Shown here: positions 25,701 through 31,806 of the stretch, in pieces
Layout of the letters: every line of letters begins with the position of its first letter
How positions within the stretch are numbered: the stretch's first letter is position 1
NCBI GenBank assembly: GCA_031550535.1
Contig: JAVBOM010000061.1
Location: forward strand, 3,282-67,281
Source: Avichristensenella sp031550535
Lineage (GTDB): Bacteria > Bacillota > Clostridia > Christensenellales > Aristaeellaceae
Direction of reading: 5' to 3'
DNA length: 64,000 bases
Program-made: the position numbers and the translations under genes
Notes under the pieces: generated by a model
The model's input: the letters and a program-made list of their open reading frames with translations, nothing else
What the model was told of the DNA's origin: nothing
Database searches by the model: none

Positions 25701-26950
25701 TTGCCAGTGAAACCTTCACGTGGTCCTCGTCCAATACCAATGTCGCGGTCGTGGACCAGACTGGTCTGGTGACCGGCATGGGAGTCGGCACGACGACGAT
25801 CACCGCGAAAGCGAACAGCGCGGCGAACGCTACTGGGTCGCTACAAGTTACGGTGACGAAGCGGGCCACACAGGTCGTGATTTCCGGCCCTGAATACGTG
25901 ATCAAGGGCTTCACGGCTCAGATGAAGGCTACTGTTTCGCCGTCGGATGTGCCGGTCAAGGATGTGGAATGGTCCATATCGAATGGCGCCGAAAATGCCT
26001 CGATTTCCGCTACCGGCGTTGTGACCGGTATAAAGGCGGGAACCGCAACCATCAGCGCAATGGCAAAAGACGGTAGCGGCGTGGTTGGCACACGCACAAT
26101 AACGGTTAGCGAGCCAACCACTGACCTCAAAATCGTTTCAAACAGCGGCGATTTCATTATCAATCTGCTCAACGGAAGCGGCACATTGCAACTGAGGGTG
26201 GAAGCGGGTGGTTTGCCACTACAGCCACATCAAAGCGTTACATGGTCGAGTTCAAGCAGTTCGATCAAGGTAGCGGCTGACGGCGTGGTGACCGCCATAG
26301 CCCCCGGTTCCGCGACCATCACGGCAAAGATGACCGACGGGAGCAACGCCACGGCGACCGCTACAGTTACCGCACAGACGAAGGCCGAAGGCGTCATCAT
26401 CCCGGATACATCCAACATCCAGATCCTCGCGGGCGGGTCGTTCACCCGCACGGCGGTTGTGATGCCGATCTCGGCGACGGACAGGAGTGTCAAGTGGGAG
26501 GTCTCGTATGATGACAAGGCCACAAACCCGGATTGGGTGAAGGTCGGCACGACGACGGGCGTCTTTACCACCAGTCGCGACATCACGAAACTGATTACGG
26601 TGACGGCTACGGCGACCAACCCGGCGTGCGCGCCCGCTTCGTTTACCTTCACCGTCAAGCCGTTGACCACAGGGATCGAAATCCAGCGGGACAATGTTTC
26701 TACGGGAAGCGTCATTAATGTGTCGCTTAGCGCGACAACCATCCTGAACCTGTCGGCTGTAGTCCAGCCCACCGGCGCAACTGGGACCGTCGCCTGGACA
26801 ACCTCGAACCCGTCGGTCGCCTCGCTGATCCCCGCTGGTGTCGGCAAAACCGCTGTCGCGCTCAAGGCTACAGGCACGGTGTATATCACCGCCACGGCGC
26901 TGGACGGCAGCGGAAGAACCCAGACAGTCAGGATCGACATCGCGAAGTAA
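19787..26950 (+). CDS. Giant secreted Ig-like (Big_2-type) repeat protein
   Basis: This protein has 2387 residues. A signal peptide (MKQRNRRHVSLFLVFCMLL then SLPAVGLA) is followed by about 290 residues with two diverged Ig-like segments, an acidic Gly/Asp/Glu/Thr-rich linker, and 22 Big_2-type repeats of 80-95 residues to the C-terminus. Each repeat has a W(S/T)SSNP-like strand, a G.VT(A/G)...G...ITA strand pair and often a DGSG turn. No LPXTG, S-layer or membrane anchor is present, so attachment is unexplained. Repeats alternate between a long type with an ...IDL(S/G)... N-part and a short type. AAGGAGG precedes the ATG at 19787; the open frame upstream is dispersed element D. Likely a surface fibre or adhesin. 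Confidence 0.9.
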   Translation: MKQRNRRHVSLFLVFCMLLSLPAVGLAEPEVTVTPLPTDYGNQLVVNNQLPTLAPTLGDGGQPEPSAALTLTPNAALPTELTLNASGSGSDKLGRVTVQGEFAPEETFAWEISKVKGDACALTVNPVSGTASADITYTLKSAGEVAYKLTCKAGERTGSMDIKLTVKAAAAADGAAAPTEDTGSETGAQLTGISMEKTAFTAIVGQPVQLPNPLPVPANAAFPEGTVFRAVAQGGSETSLSEISFGKEGEYKVSVLAKMGDATLTTEVSVTVSAASAPADTQAKEPEVKGPETEDKGSEDSKSKKTGASGFSFIDSTVIDDESKNNETADENGAAGGDPGAATGDVTGGTPGDGADGETGETGNPDESGDTNPSGNTEEGDVFTLFSSSDNTQQALNAPVVAAAAVQSLSVTASAGTYIQMNNTTTLTATIYPLDAPQTADWTVTGNQSVVTITPDATGKTCVVKGIGVGYTTIRVQAGNREQLVQINVSHVPSSVKIVADNNATKLGVGDTINAVATITPQTAADYQTVTWQSSNPSVISVAQISNTQASLTAHSNGTVSIYATTSSGSTGMLYMQAFEKAGGLEIKEGSHSLMVNAYMYLTAVITPSTVQTQAVKWESSNPSVASVSTMQSTTCTVRGIAAGNTRITATTTDGSNLTASYDITVAPGVGSITITDTNDKPITSGTIDMGSSNTLQLKALISPAGASQEVEWSTYGTNIASVDRTSGLVTGVSPGTTTITVRSTDGSGRSAYIPVTVEKAATGISIACTTGEDKLMYGKSLQLQATISPADASNKYVDWTSSNPSAATVTSGGLTAYVYGQRVFAVTQVNITAKSRSGSGASATYVVTVYPAATSMEILVNGEKKTSALIDLSKGEYSLQLSANVYPADSDQTVTWSSTSSYLSVDSNGRVTASMPTSGYVYARSGGVQASIQVSAAYGVSKITINGSTELAAGKSIVLTADVTPSNASNKTVTWYCEPTTLATIDAYGRLTAKTGVNIEGTVKVWAIAKDGSGTRSDDFSVSVRPTASTMTIHVDGNSEPSTTATIDLSTGKDRMYLTAKIIPTNANQGVKWVSYNQTVATVNETTGEVTAKAYGTTTITATTTDGTMIQRSITITVGRSVQTIKITGSGNELAALKTMTLNAEILPSSATNKNLTWTSSDPNALAVTSQYTYGYQATVTARTVQNPTTVTITATAADGSGTKGTYEITVVPQVGTLQIVDATGAPFADNAAYIDLGKSNRTLQLKVSVTPTGASTGATWATNNYQVATVDSNGLVKGVAAGTAVITATASDGSGRRATLTVKVATQATKIEIVNTERELYATKTLALRAQATPGSASSTFTWTSSNPDAATVSAYGVVTAKKVDYDTQVTITATASDGSGQSGSITLTIKPISAGITVYQGSTPTTSLTLNLDATDKTALLTAKATPAGVGQTFDWISYNTNVATVVDGLVTAKGVGSARIVVKARDGSGLQTWVDVKVERYATEVTITSANGATSIGIYQTLTLNATVKAADGTTPTTTGVTWESDKPGVAKINSYSDSSAVIYGAAEGTATITATSKNNPSATAQFTVTVTPKATSISIDGVNPRSVNLTSTPDYTETLVAKVEPLGSASQTVTWSTSNASVVSVEATTGKIKALKVGTAIITARATDGSNLSATLTVNVTSSASGIQITGQTEALPGTNVQLTAKVLPATASQTVTWTCNDPDRATVGYSTGVVVIRSTPLNGATWATPIVITATGSDGAIATHEIKVSDRMTGVEIKSNTGETGTTYVSIGGSLTLTATPIPNTLAGKTFTWSSSAESIAKVDASGMVTGVAGGRATITAKANDGSNVSGTISVVVSTPIDSVTITQPTSVDLPAGSSLKLNATVLPESATDKTILWSSSDESLASVTSTGIVTAKAVTETKPVTITAKAAAAPGKLATIILYIKPVAGTVTVSVPSNVEPVINLSASDLTGRQLRLEAKTVPYIASETFTWSSSNTNVAVVDQTGLVTGMGVGTTTITAKANSAANATGSLQVTVTKRATQVVISGPEYVIKGFTAQMKATVSPSDVPVKDVEWSISNGAENASISATGVVTGIKAGTATISAMAKDGSGVVGTRTITVSEPTTDLKIVSNSGDFIINLLNGSGTLQLRVEAGGLPLQPHQSVTWSSSSSSIKVAADGVVTAIAPGSATITAKMTDGSNATATATVTAQTKAEGVIIPDTSNIQILAGGSFTRTAVVMPISATDRSVKWEVSYDDKATNPDWVKVGTTTGVFTTSRDITKLITVTATATNPACAPASFTFTVKPLTTGIEIQRDNVSTGSVINVSLSATTILNLSAVVQPTGATGTVAWTTSNPSVASLIPAGVGKTAVALKATGTVYITATALDGSGRTQTVRIDIAK

Positions 26951-26965
26951 CCGAACCACAGCTAC

Positions 26966-26991
26966 CCCGGGCGGCCACCTAGCCGCCCGGG
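26966..26991 (+). terminator. Strong hairpin after the giant repeat gene
   Basis: A 10-bp all-G/C perfect stem (CCCGGGCGGC with GCCGCCCGGG), 6-nt loop, no T tract. It could terminate weakly or protect the 3' end. Confidence 0.55.
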
Positions 26992-27020
26992 TCCCAAATG
27001 TAGACAACCAGGCATGTTTT

Positions 27021-27065
27021 GAAAACCTCCCGCACATGATGTACAAACATTCGCGGGAGGTTTTC
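27021..27065 (+). promoter_or_regulatory. 13-bp hairpin that buries the dacA ribosome binding site
   Basis: A perfect inverted repeat, GAAAACCTCCCGC (27021-27033) and GCGGGAGGTTTTC (27053-27065), with a 19-nt loop. The right arm contains GGGAGG, the only plausible dacA ribosome binding site, 10 nt before the ATG, and ends in TTTT, so it may be a terminator, a translation switch, or both. Confidence 0.7.
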
Positions 27066-27070
27066 CATGT

Positions 27071-28225
27071 ATGAAAAAAATCTTATCCATCCTGCTGATC
27101 GCGCTGCTGCTGCCTTCCAGCGCGCTTTGCGCGCCGCTTGAGGCAAAGGCGCCTTTCGAACTGGAAACCCCGTCGCTTCTGCTGATGGAGGCGTCCACGG
27201 GCCAGGTGGTGTTTGAGCACAATGCGGACGAGCGCCGCCCGGTCGCGAGCGTCACGAAGCTGATGACGCTGCTGCTCGTGCTGGAGGCGCTGGACGAGGG
27301 CGTCATCTCGCCAAACGAGATGGTCACCGTGTCCAAGGGCGCGGCCAGTATGGGCGGCTCGCAGGCGCTGCTGGACGCCGGGGCGCAGTATAAGCTGGAA
27401 GAGCTGCTTAAATCGACGATCGTCGCCAGCGCAAATGACGCGGCCGTCGCGCTCGCGGAGCACCTGACCGGCACGGAAACTAACTTTGTGGACCGCATGA
27501 ACACCCGGGCACAGGAGCTTGGCCTGACGAACACGGCCTACATGAACAGCACGGGCCTCCCGGCGAACGGTCAATACACCAGCGCGCGCGATGTAGCGGC
27601 GCTGTCGCGCGAGGTGGGTAAGCATCCGCTCTTTTTCAAGTACAGCACCATCTGGATGGACACCATCGCGCATCCGGGCGGCCGGGTGACGGACCTGACG
27701 AACACCAACCGGCTGGTACGCTTCTATGATGGGTGCGACGGGTTCAAAACCGGATCGACCAACGAGGCGCGGTACTGCATCTCCGCCACGGCGATGAAGG
27801 ACGGCATGCGCATGATCGCCGTGGTGCTCGGCACCTCCGCGAGCCAGACGCGCTTCAACGAGGCGCGGAAAATGCTGGAGTACGGTTTGTCCACGTATCG
27901 GCTGTTTTCCGTCTGCGAGGCGGGGAACAAGCTGGGCATGCAGGTGGCGGTGAAAAACGGCGGCACGGACGCGCTGGATGCCGCCGCGGGGGAGGACCTG
28001 GTGCTGCTCATCAGGCGGGGGGAGGAGTCGGCCGTCTCCCTGGAGGTGGCGCTGCCGGAAAGCGTGCAGGCGCCCCTGCAGCGCGGGGATAAGATCGGGG
28101 AGATACGCGTGCTGCGAAACGGCGAGTGCGTGACCACGCTGCCTGCCGTCGCGGGCGCGGACGTGGGGTTGCCGGGGTACTTGGAGGCGCTGATGCGCAT
28201 CTTAACCTCTTGGCGTACCAACTGA
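27071..28225 (+). CDS. dacA: D-alanyl-D-alanine carboxypeptidase (DacA/PBP5 type)
   Basis: This 384-residue S11 peptidase has a signal peptide (MKKILSILLIALLLPSSALC), the active-site SxxK motif SVTK (Ser60), SxN in SANDA and the KTG motif in GFKTGSTNEA. It trims pentapeptide stems of peptidoglycan outside the membrane; the sporulation paralogue DacF is a possible alternative. The C-terminal part is a beta-rich PBP5 domain and the protein ends in a short hydrophobic, amphipathic segment. Translation may be controlled by the hairpin that covers its ribosome binding site. It is convergent with the WYL regulator gene. Confidence 0.93.
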   Translation: MKKILSILLIALLLPSSALCAPLEAKAPFELETPSLLLMEASTGQVVFEHNADERRPVASVTKLMTLLLVLEALDEGVISPNEMVTVSKGAASMGGSQALLDAGAQYKLEELLKSTIVASANDAAVALAEHLTGTETNFVDRMNTRAQELGLTNTAYMNSTGLPANGQYTSARDVAALSREVGKHPLFFKYSTIWMDTIAHPGGRVTDLTNTNRLVRFYDGCDGFKTGSTNEARYCISATAMKDGMRMIAVVLGTSASQTRFNEARKMLEYGLSTYRLFSVCEAGNKLGMQVAVKNGGTDALDAAAGEDLVLLIRRGEESAVSLEVALPESVQAPLQRGDKIGEIRVLRNGECVTTLPAVAGADVGLPGYLEALMRILTSWRTN

Positions 28226-28234
28226 GCGGATATA

Positions 28235-28283
28235 AACCACAAGCAAAAGCGGGGCCATGGCGGTCCCGCTTTTTCCTGTGGTT
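28235..28283. terminator. Bidirectional terminator between dacA and the WYL gene
   Basis: An inner stem AAAAGCGGG/CCCGCTTTT and an outer stem AACCACA/TGTGGTT lie between convergent genes, with T or A runs on both strands. Confidence 0.85.
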
Positions 28284-28294
28284 TTCTTGCGCGT

Positions 28295-29539
28295 TTACGC
28301 CTTCTTCCAGCGTTTCAGCTCCGGCATCATCTCTTGCAGCATCGCGCGCGCCTGCGGCTCCGTAAAGCCGCTTTCCGGCCCCACCATGTGCGGGACGCAG
28401 ATTTCGATCATCTCCTGCATCGTGGTATCGGACGTGAACGCGCCGTCCTGATAGCAGTACTTGCAGTAATCGGCATTCGCGCTGCCGTCCTTGTTCGTGC
28501 CGAAATCCTCGGTCCCCATGGGCATTGTGCAGCTCTGGCAAATCGGTTGATCCATGGATGATTCCTCCTTTTGTTTGGTTACTGTAAGGATATCATCCGA
28601 AACCTGACAACTGTGCGTCAGGTTTTCATCGTACCGCGCCAGTATTTTCTGCAGCTCCAGAATGAACGCCCTGCGCACGCGTTCCGGCGCGATCACCTCC
28701 GCCGCCGTGCCGAAGGAGAGCAGGTAACCCATCAGCGTCTCGTCCTCCATCATGTAGGCGCGCACCAGGAGCGAACCGTCGTCCATCCATGTTACCAGAC
28801 TCCGGTCAAACTCATCCCATACGCGCCAGGCGGCGTCGGGGCGGAACCGCAGCGCCAGTTGAATGATGGGCGCCGTAGATGGTGCGTAGACGACATCAAG
28901 GGCTGGCGGCGGCGGCAGCGCGTCGCGGTCGAACGCCTCGTCGGAGATGGCGATATCCGCCATGCGGCTGAATTTGAAGGTCCGGTACGCCTCCCGGCCC
29001 CGGTCAAACGCCTGGAGGTACCAGAAGCGCGACTTGTAGACCAGCTTGATCGGGCAAACGGTGCGGTCGCTCGTGATGCCGTTGCCGCTGTAGTAGGTGA
29101 ACGCCAGCACACGCTGCCCGACAATCGCGTCCTTCAGCGACGCCATGGTGTACCGGTCCCGCGCCCGGTTGCCCCAGCGGGAGAAGTCGATCTCGATCCA
29201 GTCCGCGCCGGGCTTGTCAAACAGCGAGCCGAGCTTGCCCAGCAACGCGTCCGCGCGCAGATGATCCGTCGCGGAAAGGCTCTGCAGGGCCATCAGAATC
29301 TGCTGTTGCTCTTCGGCTGTCAGGGCGGATTTGTTCAGCACATAGGAATCGTTGATGTGGATGCCGCCGCCCGCGCCCTGTGTGGCGTAGACGGGTACGC
29401 CGGCCGCGCTCAGGGTGTCAATGTCGCGGTAGATGGTTCGCACGGACACCTCGAACCGCTCGGCAAGTTCCCCGGCTGTCAAGCGCTTGCGGTTGAGGAG
29501 AAGATAGACGATCTCAAACAGGCGGCTTAGCTGCGACAT
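28295..29539 (-). CDS. HTH-WYL regulator fused to a zinc-ribbon domain
   Basis: This 414-residue protein starts with a DeoR/HTH_11 helix-turn-helix (LTAGELAERFEVSVRTIYRD), then a WYL-type domain (about 140-320: VYKSRFWYLQAFDR), then from residue 329 a small zinc-ribbon module (CQSCTMPMGTEDFG ... DYCKYCYQDG). Elsewhere these are often separate neighbouring genes. Here there is no stop between them, yet the junction retains a perfect AAAGGAGG 8 nt before an internal ATG (28555), so the 86-residue zinc ribbon could also be made alone. WYL proteins are transcription regulators with a ligand-binding fold. AAGGAGG precedes the ATG at 29539; it follows the methyltransferase gene by 15 bp. Confidence 0.85.
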   Translation of the reverse strand: MSQLSRLFEIVYLLLNRKRLTAGELAERFEVSVRTIYRDIDTLSAAGVPVYATQGAGGGIHINDSYVLNKSALTAEEQQQILMALQSLSATDHLRADALLGKLGSLFDKPGADWIEIDFSRWGNRARDRYTMASLKDAIVGQRVLAFTYYSGNGITSDRTVCPIKLVYKSRFWYLQAFDRGREAYRTFKFSRMADIAISDEAFDRDALPPPPALDVVYAPSTAPIIQLALRFRPDAAWRVWDEFDRSLVTWMDDGSLLVRAYMMEDETLMGYLLSFGTAAEVIAPERVRRAFILELQKILARYDENLTHSCQVSDDILTVTKQKEESSMDQPICQSCTMPMGTEDFGTNKDGSANADYCKYCYQDGAFTSDTTMQEMIEICVPHMVGPESGFTEPQARAMLQEMMPELKRWKKA

Positions 29540-29554
29540 GGGTTTCCTCCTTGG

Positions 29555-30319
29555 TTATCGGTCCGGCATCAGCCCGTACATCAGCACGCCCGCCGCCACC
29601 GCCGCGTTGAGCGATTCGGCCCGGCCGCGCATCGGAAGCGAGACGAGCGCGTCCGCCAGCGCGGCAACCTCCGCGCGCATGCCCGAGCCCTCGCTGCCGA
29701 TGATGAGCGCGAATGGCGGCCTCAGCGCGGGGGAGACTTCCGCGAACGGACGGCCGTCCAGCGCGGAGCCGAGGATGAAGAAGCCCCCGGCCTGCAGCGC
29801 GGAAAGCCCCTGGGTCAAATCGCCGCGCCAGACCGGCAGCCGGTAGACGCTGCCCATCGACGCGCGGACGGTCTTGGGCGCGAACGCGTCCGCGCACGCG
29901 GGGGAGAGCAGCGCGCCGGAAAACCCGGCGGCCTCGGCCGTGCGCAGCATGGTGCCGACGTTTCCGGGGTCCTGGACGCCGTCCAGCGCGAGCACCGCGC
30001 CGCTCGCCGTGTCCAGCCGCAGCGGCGGAGGAACGCGCACCGCCGCGACGATGCCCTGCGGCGTTTTTGCTTCGCACGCGGCGGCGACCACGTGCGCGGG
30101 GGCGAGCAGCACCTCTGGCGCCTGCGCGAGCAGACCGGCGAACGCGTCCGCCTTTTCGGCGTCGGCCAGCAGCAGCGTTACCTCGGCGTCGCGGAGCGCC
30201 TCCGCGCACAGCTTCACGCCCTCGGCCAGAAAGCAGCCGGAGGCGGCGCGCGCCTTAGCGTCCCCAAGGGAGCGGAGGAAGCGGATGCGGGGATTTTGCG
30301 CGCTGGTGACGGTTTGCAT
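29555..30319 (-). CDS. TrmH/SpoU-family RNA 2'-O-methyltransferase
   Basis: This 254-residue SPOUT enzyme transfers methyl from SAM to a ribose 2'-OH of rRNA or tRNA. An N-terminal substrate-binding domain (SLGDAKARAASGCFLAEG) is followed by the knotted catalytic domain with VLALDGVQDPGNVGTMLRTA, LIIGSEGSGM and LPMRGRAESLNAAVAAGVLM. The specific target cannot be told from sequence; genes in this position downstream of rplT are often annotated as RlmB-like. The ATG at 30319 is preceded by AAAGGA. It shares the strand and order of the infC-rpmI-rplT unit. Confidence 0.9.
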   Translation of the reverse strand: MQTVTSAQNPRIRFLRSLGDAKARAASGCFLAEGVKLCAEALRDAEVTLLLADAEKADAFAGLLAQAPEVLLAPAHVVAAACEAKTPQGIVAAVRVPPPLRLDTASGAVLALDGVQDPGNVGTMLRTAEAAGFSGALLSPACADAFAPKTVRASMGSVYRLPVWRGDLTQGLSALQAGGFFILGSALDGRPFAEVSPALRPPFALIIGSEGSGMRAEVAALADALVSLPMRGRAESLNAAVAAGVLMYGLMPDR

Positions 30320-30389
30320 GGGCGGTGTTCCTTTCGGGTACGTAAAATGAAAAAGCCGCGCCCACTGGCACGGCAAAATGTATTGCTGC

Positions 30390-30740
30390 TTACGCGTTTT
30401 TCGCCACGTCCACGAGCTGCGCGAAGCCGTTCGCGTCGTTGATGGCCATGTCCGCGAGCATCTTGCGGTTGACGTTCACGCCCGCCTTTTTCAGGCCGTT
30501 GATGAACGTGGAGTAGCTCATGCCGCTGATGCGCGCGGCCGCGTTGATGCGCGTAATCCACAGGCGGCGGAAATCCCGCTTGCGCAGCTTGCGCCCGACG
30601 TACGCGTAGCGGAGCGAGCGCATGACCTGCTCGTTCGCGGCGCGGTACTGCTTGGATTTCGCTCCCCAAAAACCCTTGGCGAGCTTAAACACCTTCCTGC
30701 GCTTCTTATGGCCGTTTACGGCTCTTTTAATCCTTGCCAT
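30390..30740 (-). CDS. rplT: Ribosomal protein L20
   Basis: This 116-residue protein starts ARIKRAVNGHKKRRKVFKLA and contains FRRLWITRINAAAR. L20 is an early-assembly protein of the 50S subunit and, in Firmicutes and enterobacteria, represses its own operon by binding the mRNA leader. It is third gene of infC-rpmI-rplT; the leader upstream of infC has the matching attenuator hairpin. Confidence 0.97.
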   Translation of the reverse strand: MARIKRAVNGHKKRRKVFKLAKGFWGAKSKQYRAANEQVMRSLRYAYVGRKLRKRDFRRLWITRINAAARISGMSYSTFINGLKKAGVNVNRKMLADMAINDANGFAQLVDVAKNA

Positions 30741-30794
30741 GGTGTATCCTTCCTTCCGCGGCGTTGCCTTCCGCTCTCATTGATTGCTTATCGC

Positions 30795-30992
30795 TTACTT
30801 ATAAGGAATAAGCTGCTTGATCCGCTTGGCCTCAGTGCTGTCAATCAAGCCGCCAAGGCGCAGGTTGCGCTTCTGCTTGGGCGACTTGGACGCCATGATG
30901 TGGTTGCGATACGCCTTGGCCCGCTTGATCTTGCCGGTTTTGGTCAGCGAAAAGCGCTTGGCGGCGCCGCGATGGGTCTTTTGCTTGGGCAT
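30795..30992 (-). CDS. rpmI: Ribosomal protein L35
   Basis: This 65-residue basic protein has the family pattern PKQKTHRGAAKRFSLTKTGK. The ATG at 30992 has GGAGG 6 nt upstream; an ATG two codons earlier directly abuts the ribosome binding site and is unlikely. It lies between infC and rplT as in most bacteria. Confidence 0.96.
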   Translation of the reverse strand: MPKQKTHRGAAKRFSLTKTGKIKRAKAYRNHIMASKSPKQKRNLRLGGLIDSTEAKRIKQLIPYK

Positions 30993-31014
30993 GTTCATCC
31001 TCCTTACGGGCGAT

Positions 31015-31539
31015 TTATTTGCCGTCTTTGTTTTCTTTTGGCGCCAGGATCATGATCATATGACGGCCCTCGACGAGCGGTCTGCGCTCGACAACGGCGA
31101 CATCCTTGATGTGCTCCAGGAAATTGTTCATTTTCTGAAGCCCGACCTCCGTATGCGTGATCTGGCGGCCACGGAAGCGGATCGATACCTTTACCTTGTT
31201 GCCCTCTTCCAGGAAGCGGATCGCGTTCTTGGCTTTGACGAGAACGTCGTTCTCCTCAATGGTCGCGGAAAGCTGCACTTCCTTCAGGATAATGACCTTT
31301 TGATTCTTGCGGATCTCGCGCAGCCGCTTGGACTGTTCAAAGCGGTACTTGTCGTAGTCCATCAGCTTGCAGACAGGCGGATGGGCATTGGCGACAATTT
31401 TGACGAGATCCATTTCTTTCTGCTCTGCCAGCTCCATCGCTTGGCGGATGGGCAATACCCCGAGCTGCTCGCCTTCCGCCCCAATCACGCGCACTTCACG
31501 GTCACGAATTTCCTCATTAATCATCAGATCGTTGCTGAT
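31015..31539 (-). CDS. infC: Translation initiation factor IF-3 (ATC start)
   Basis: This 174-residue protein has the IF-3 N-domain (INEEIRDREVRVIGAEGEQL), the linker and the C-domain (FRGRQITHTEVG). IF-3 keeps 30S subunits free and checks initiation codons. The conserved start ISNDLMINEEIR begins at ATC (31539), 9 nt after a strong TAGGAGG. No ATG, GTG or TTG is suitably placed; the first in-frame ATG (MINEEIR) has no ribosome binding site. Rare AUU/AUC starts allow IF-3 to discriminate against its own mRNA, as known in E. coli. First gene of infC-rpmI-rplT. Confidence 0.93.
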   Translation of the reverse strand: MSNDLMINEEIRDREVRVIGAEGEQLGVLPIRQAMELAEQKEMDLVKIVANAHPPVCKLMDYDKYRFEQSKRLREIRKNQKVIILKEVQLSATIEENDVLVKAKNAIRFLEEGNKVKVSIRFRGRQITHTEVGLQKMNNFLEHIKDVAVVERRPLVEGRHMIMILAPKENKDGK

Positions 31540-31681
31540 ACCGACACACCTCCTAATAAAATAACAAAACGAGCGGGGAAGTACCCGCTCGCAAAGCACA
31601 AAAATAGAGAACTCTATCTTGCTGAACGACCCGCGCTGGCCATTGCCGCCGGGTGAGAAGCGGGGCGCTTCCACTTGTAGC
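31540..31681 (-). promoter_or_regulatory. infC leader with attenuator (L20-type leader)
   Basis: The leader of about 142 nt ends in an intrinsic terminator just upstream of the infC ribosome binding site: stem CGAGCGGG/CCCGCTCG (31570-31577 and 31584-31591) followed on the minus strand by TTTTGTTATTTT. L20-controlled transcription attenuation of infC-rpmI-rplT is established in Bacillus; here it is inferred from position and structure. Confidence 0.75.
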
Positions 31682-31687
31682 GCAAAT

Positions 31688-31716
31688 AATATAGCACGGC
31701 GGCTTTGAAATGTCAA
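31688..31716 (-). promoter_or_regulatory. Promoter for infC-rpmI-rplT
   Basis: On the minus strand, consensus -35 TTGACA and -10 TATATT are separated by 17 bp. Confidence 0.85.
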
Positions 31717-31806
31717 GAATTTCTGCGAATTGTTTTCTTTGGACGTAAAATATGGTATGCTAAGCAGGATGGCTGCGAGAAATCCTTGCTTTTAGGGGTG
31801 AAATAT

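Noticed and set aside
31774..31800. Further copy of the two-hairpin element near CGAGAAATCC upstream of proA
   Set aside because: Too short, lacks the second arm and the TTATGGCGC block; probably chance.
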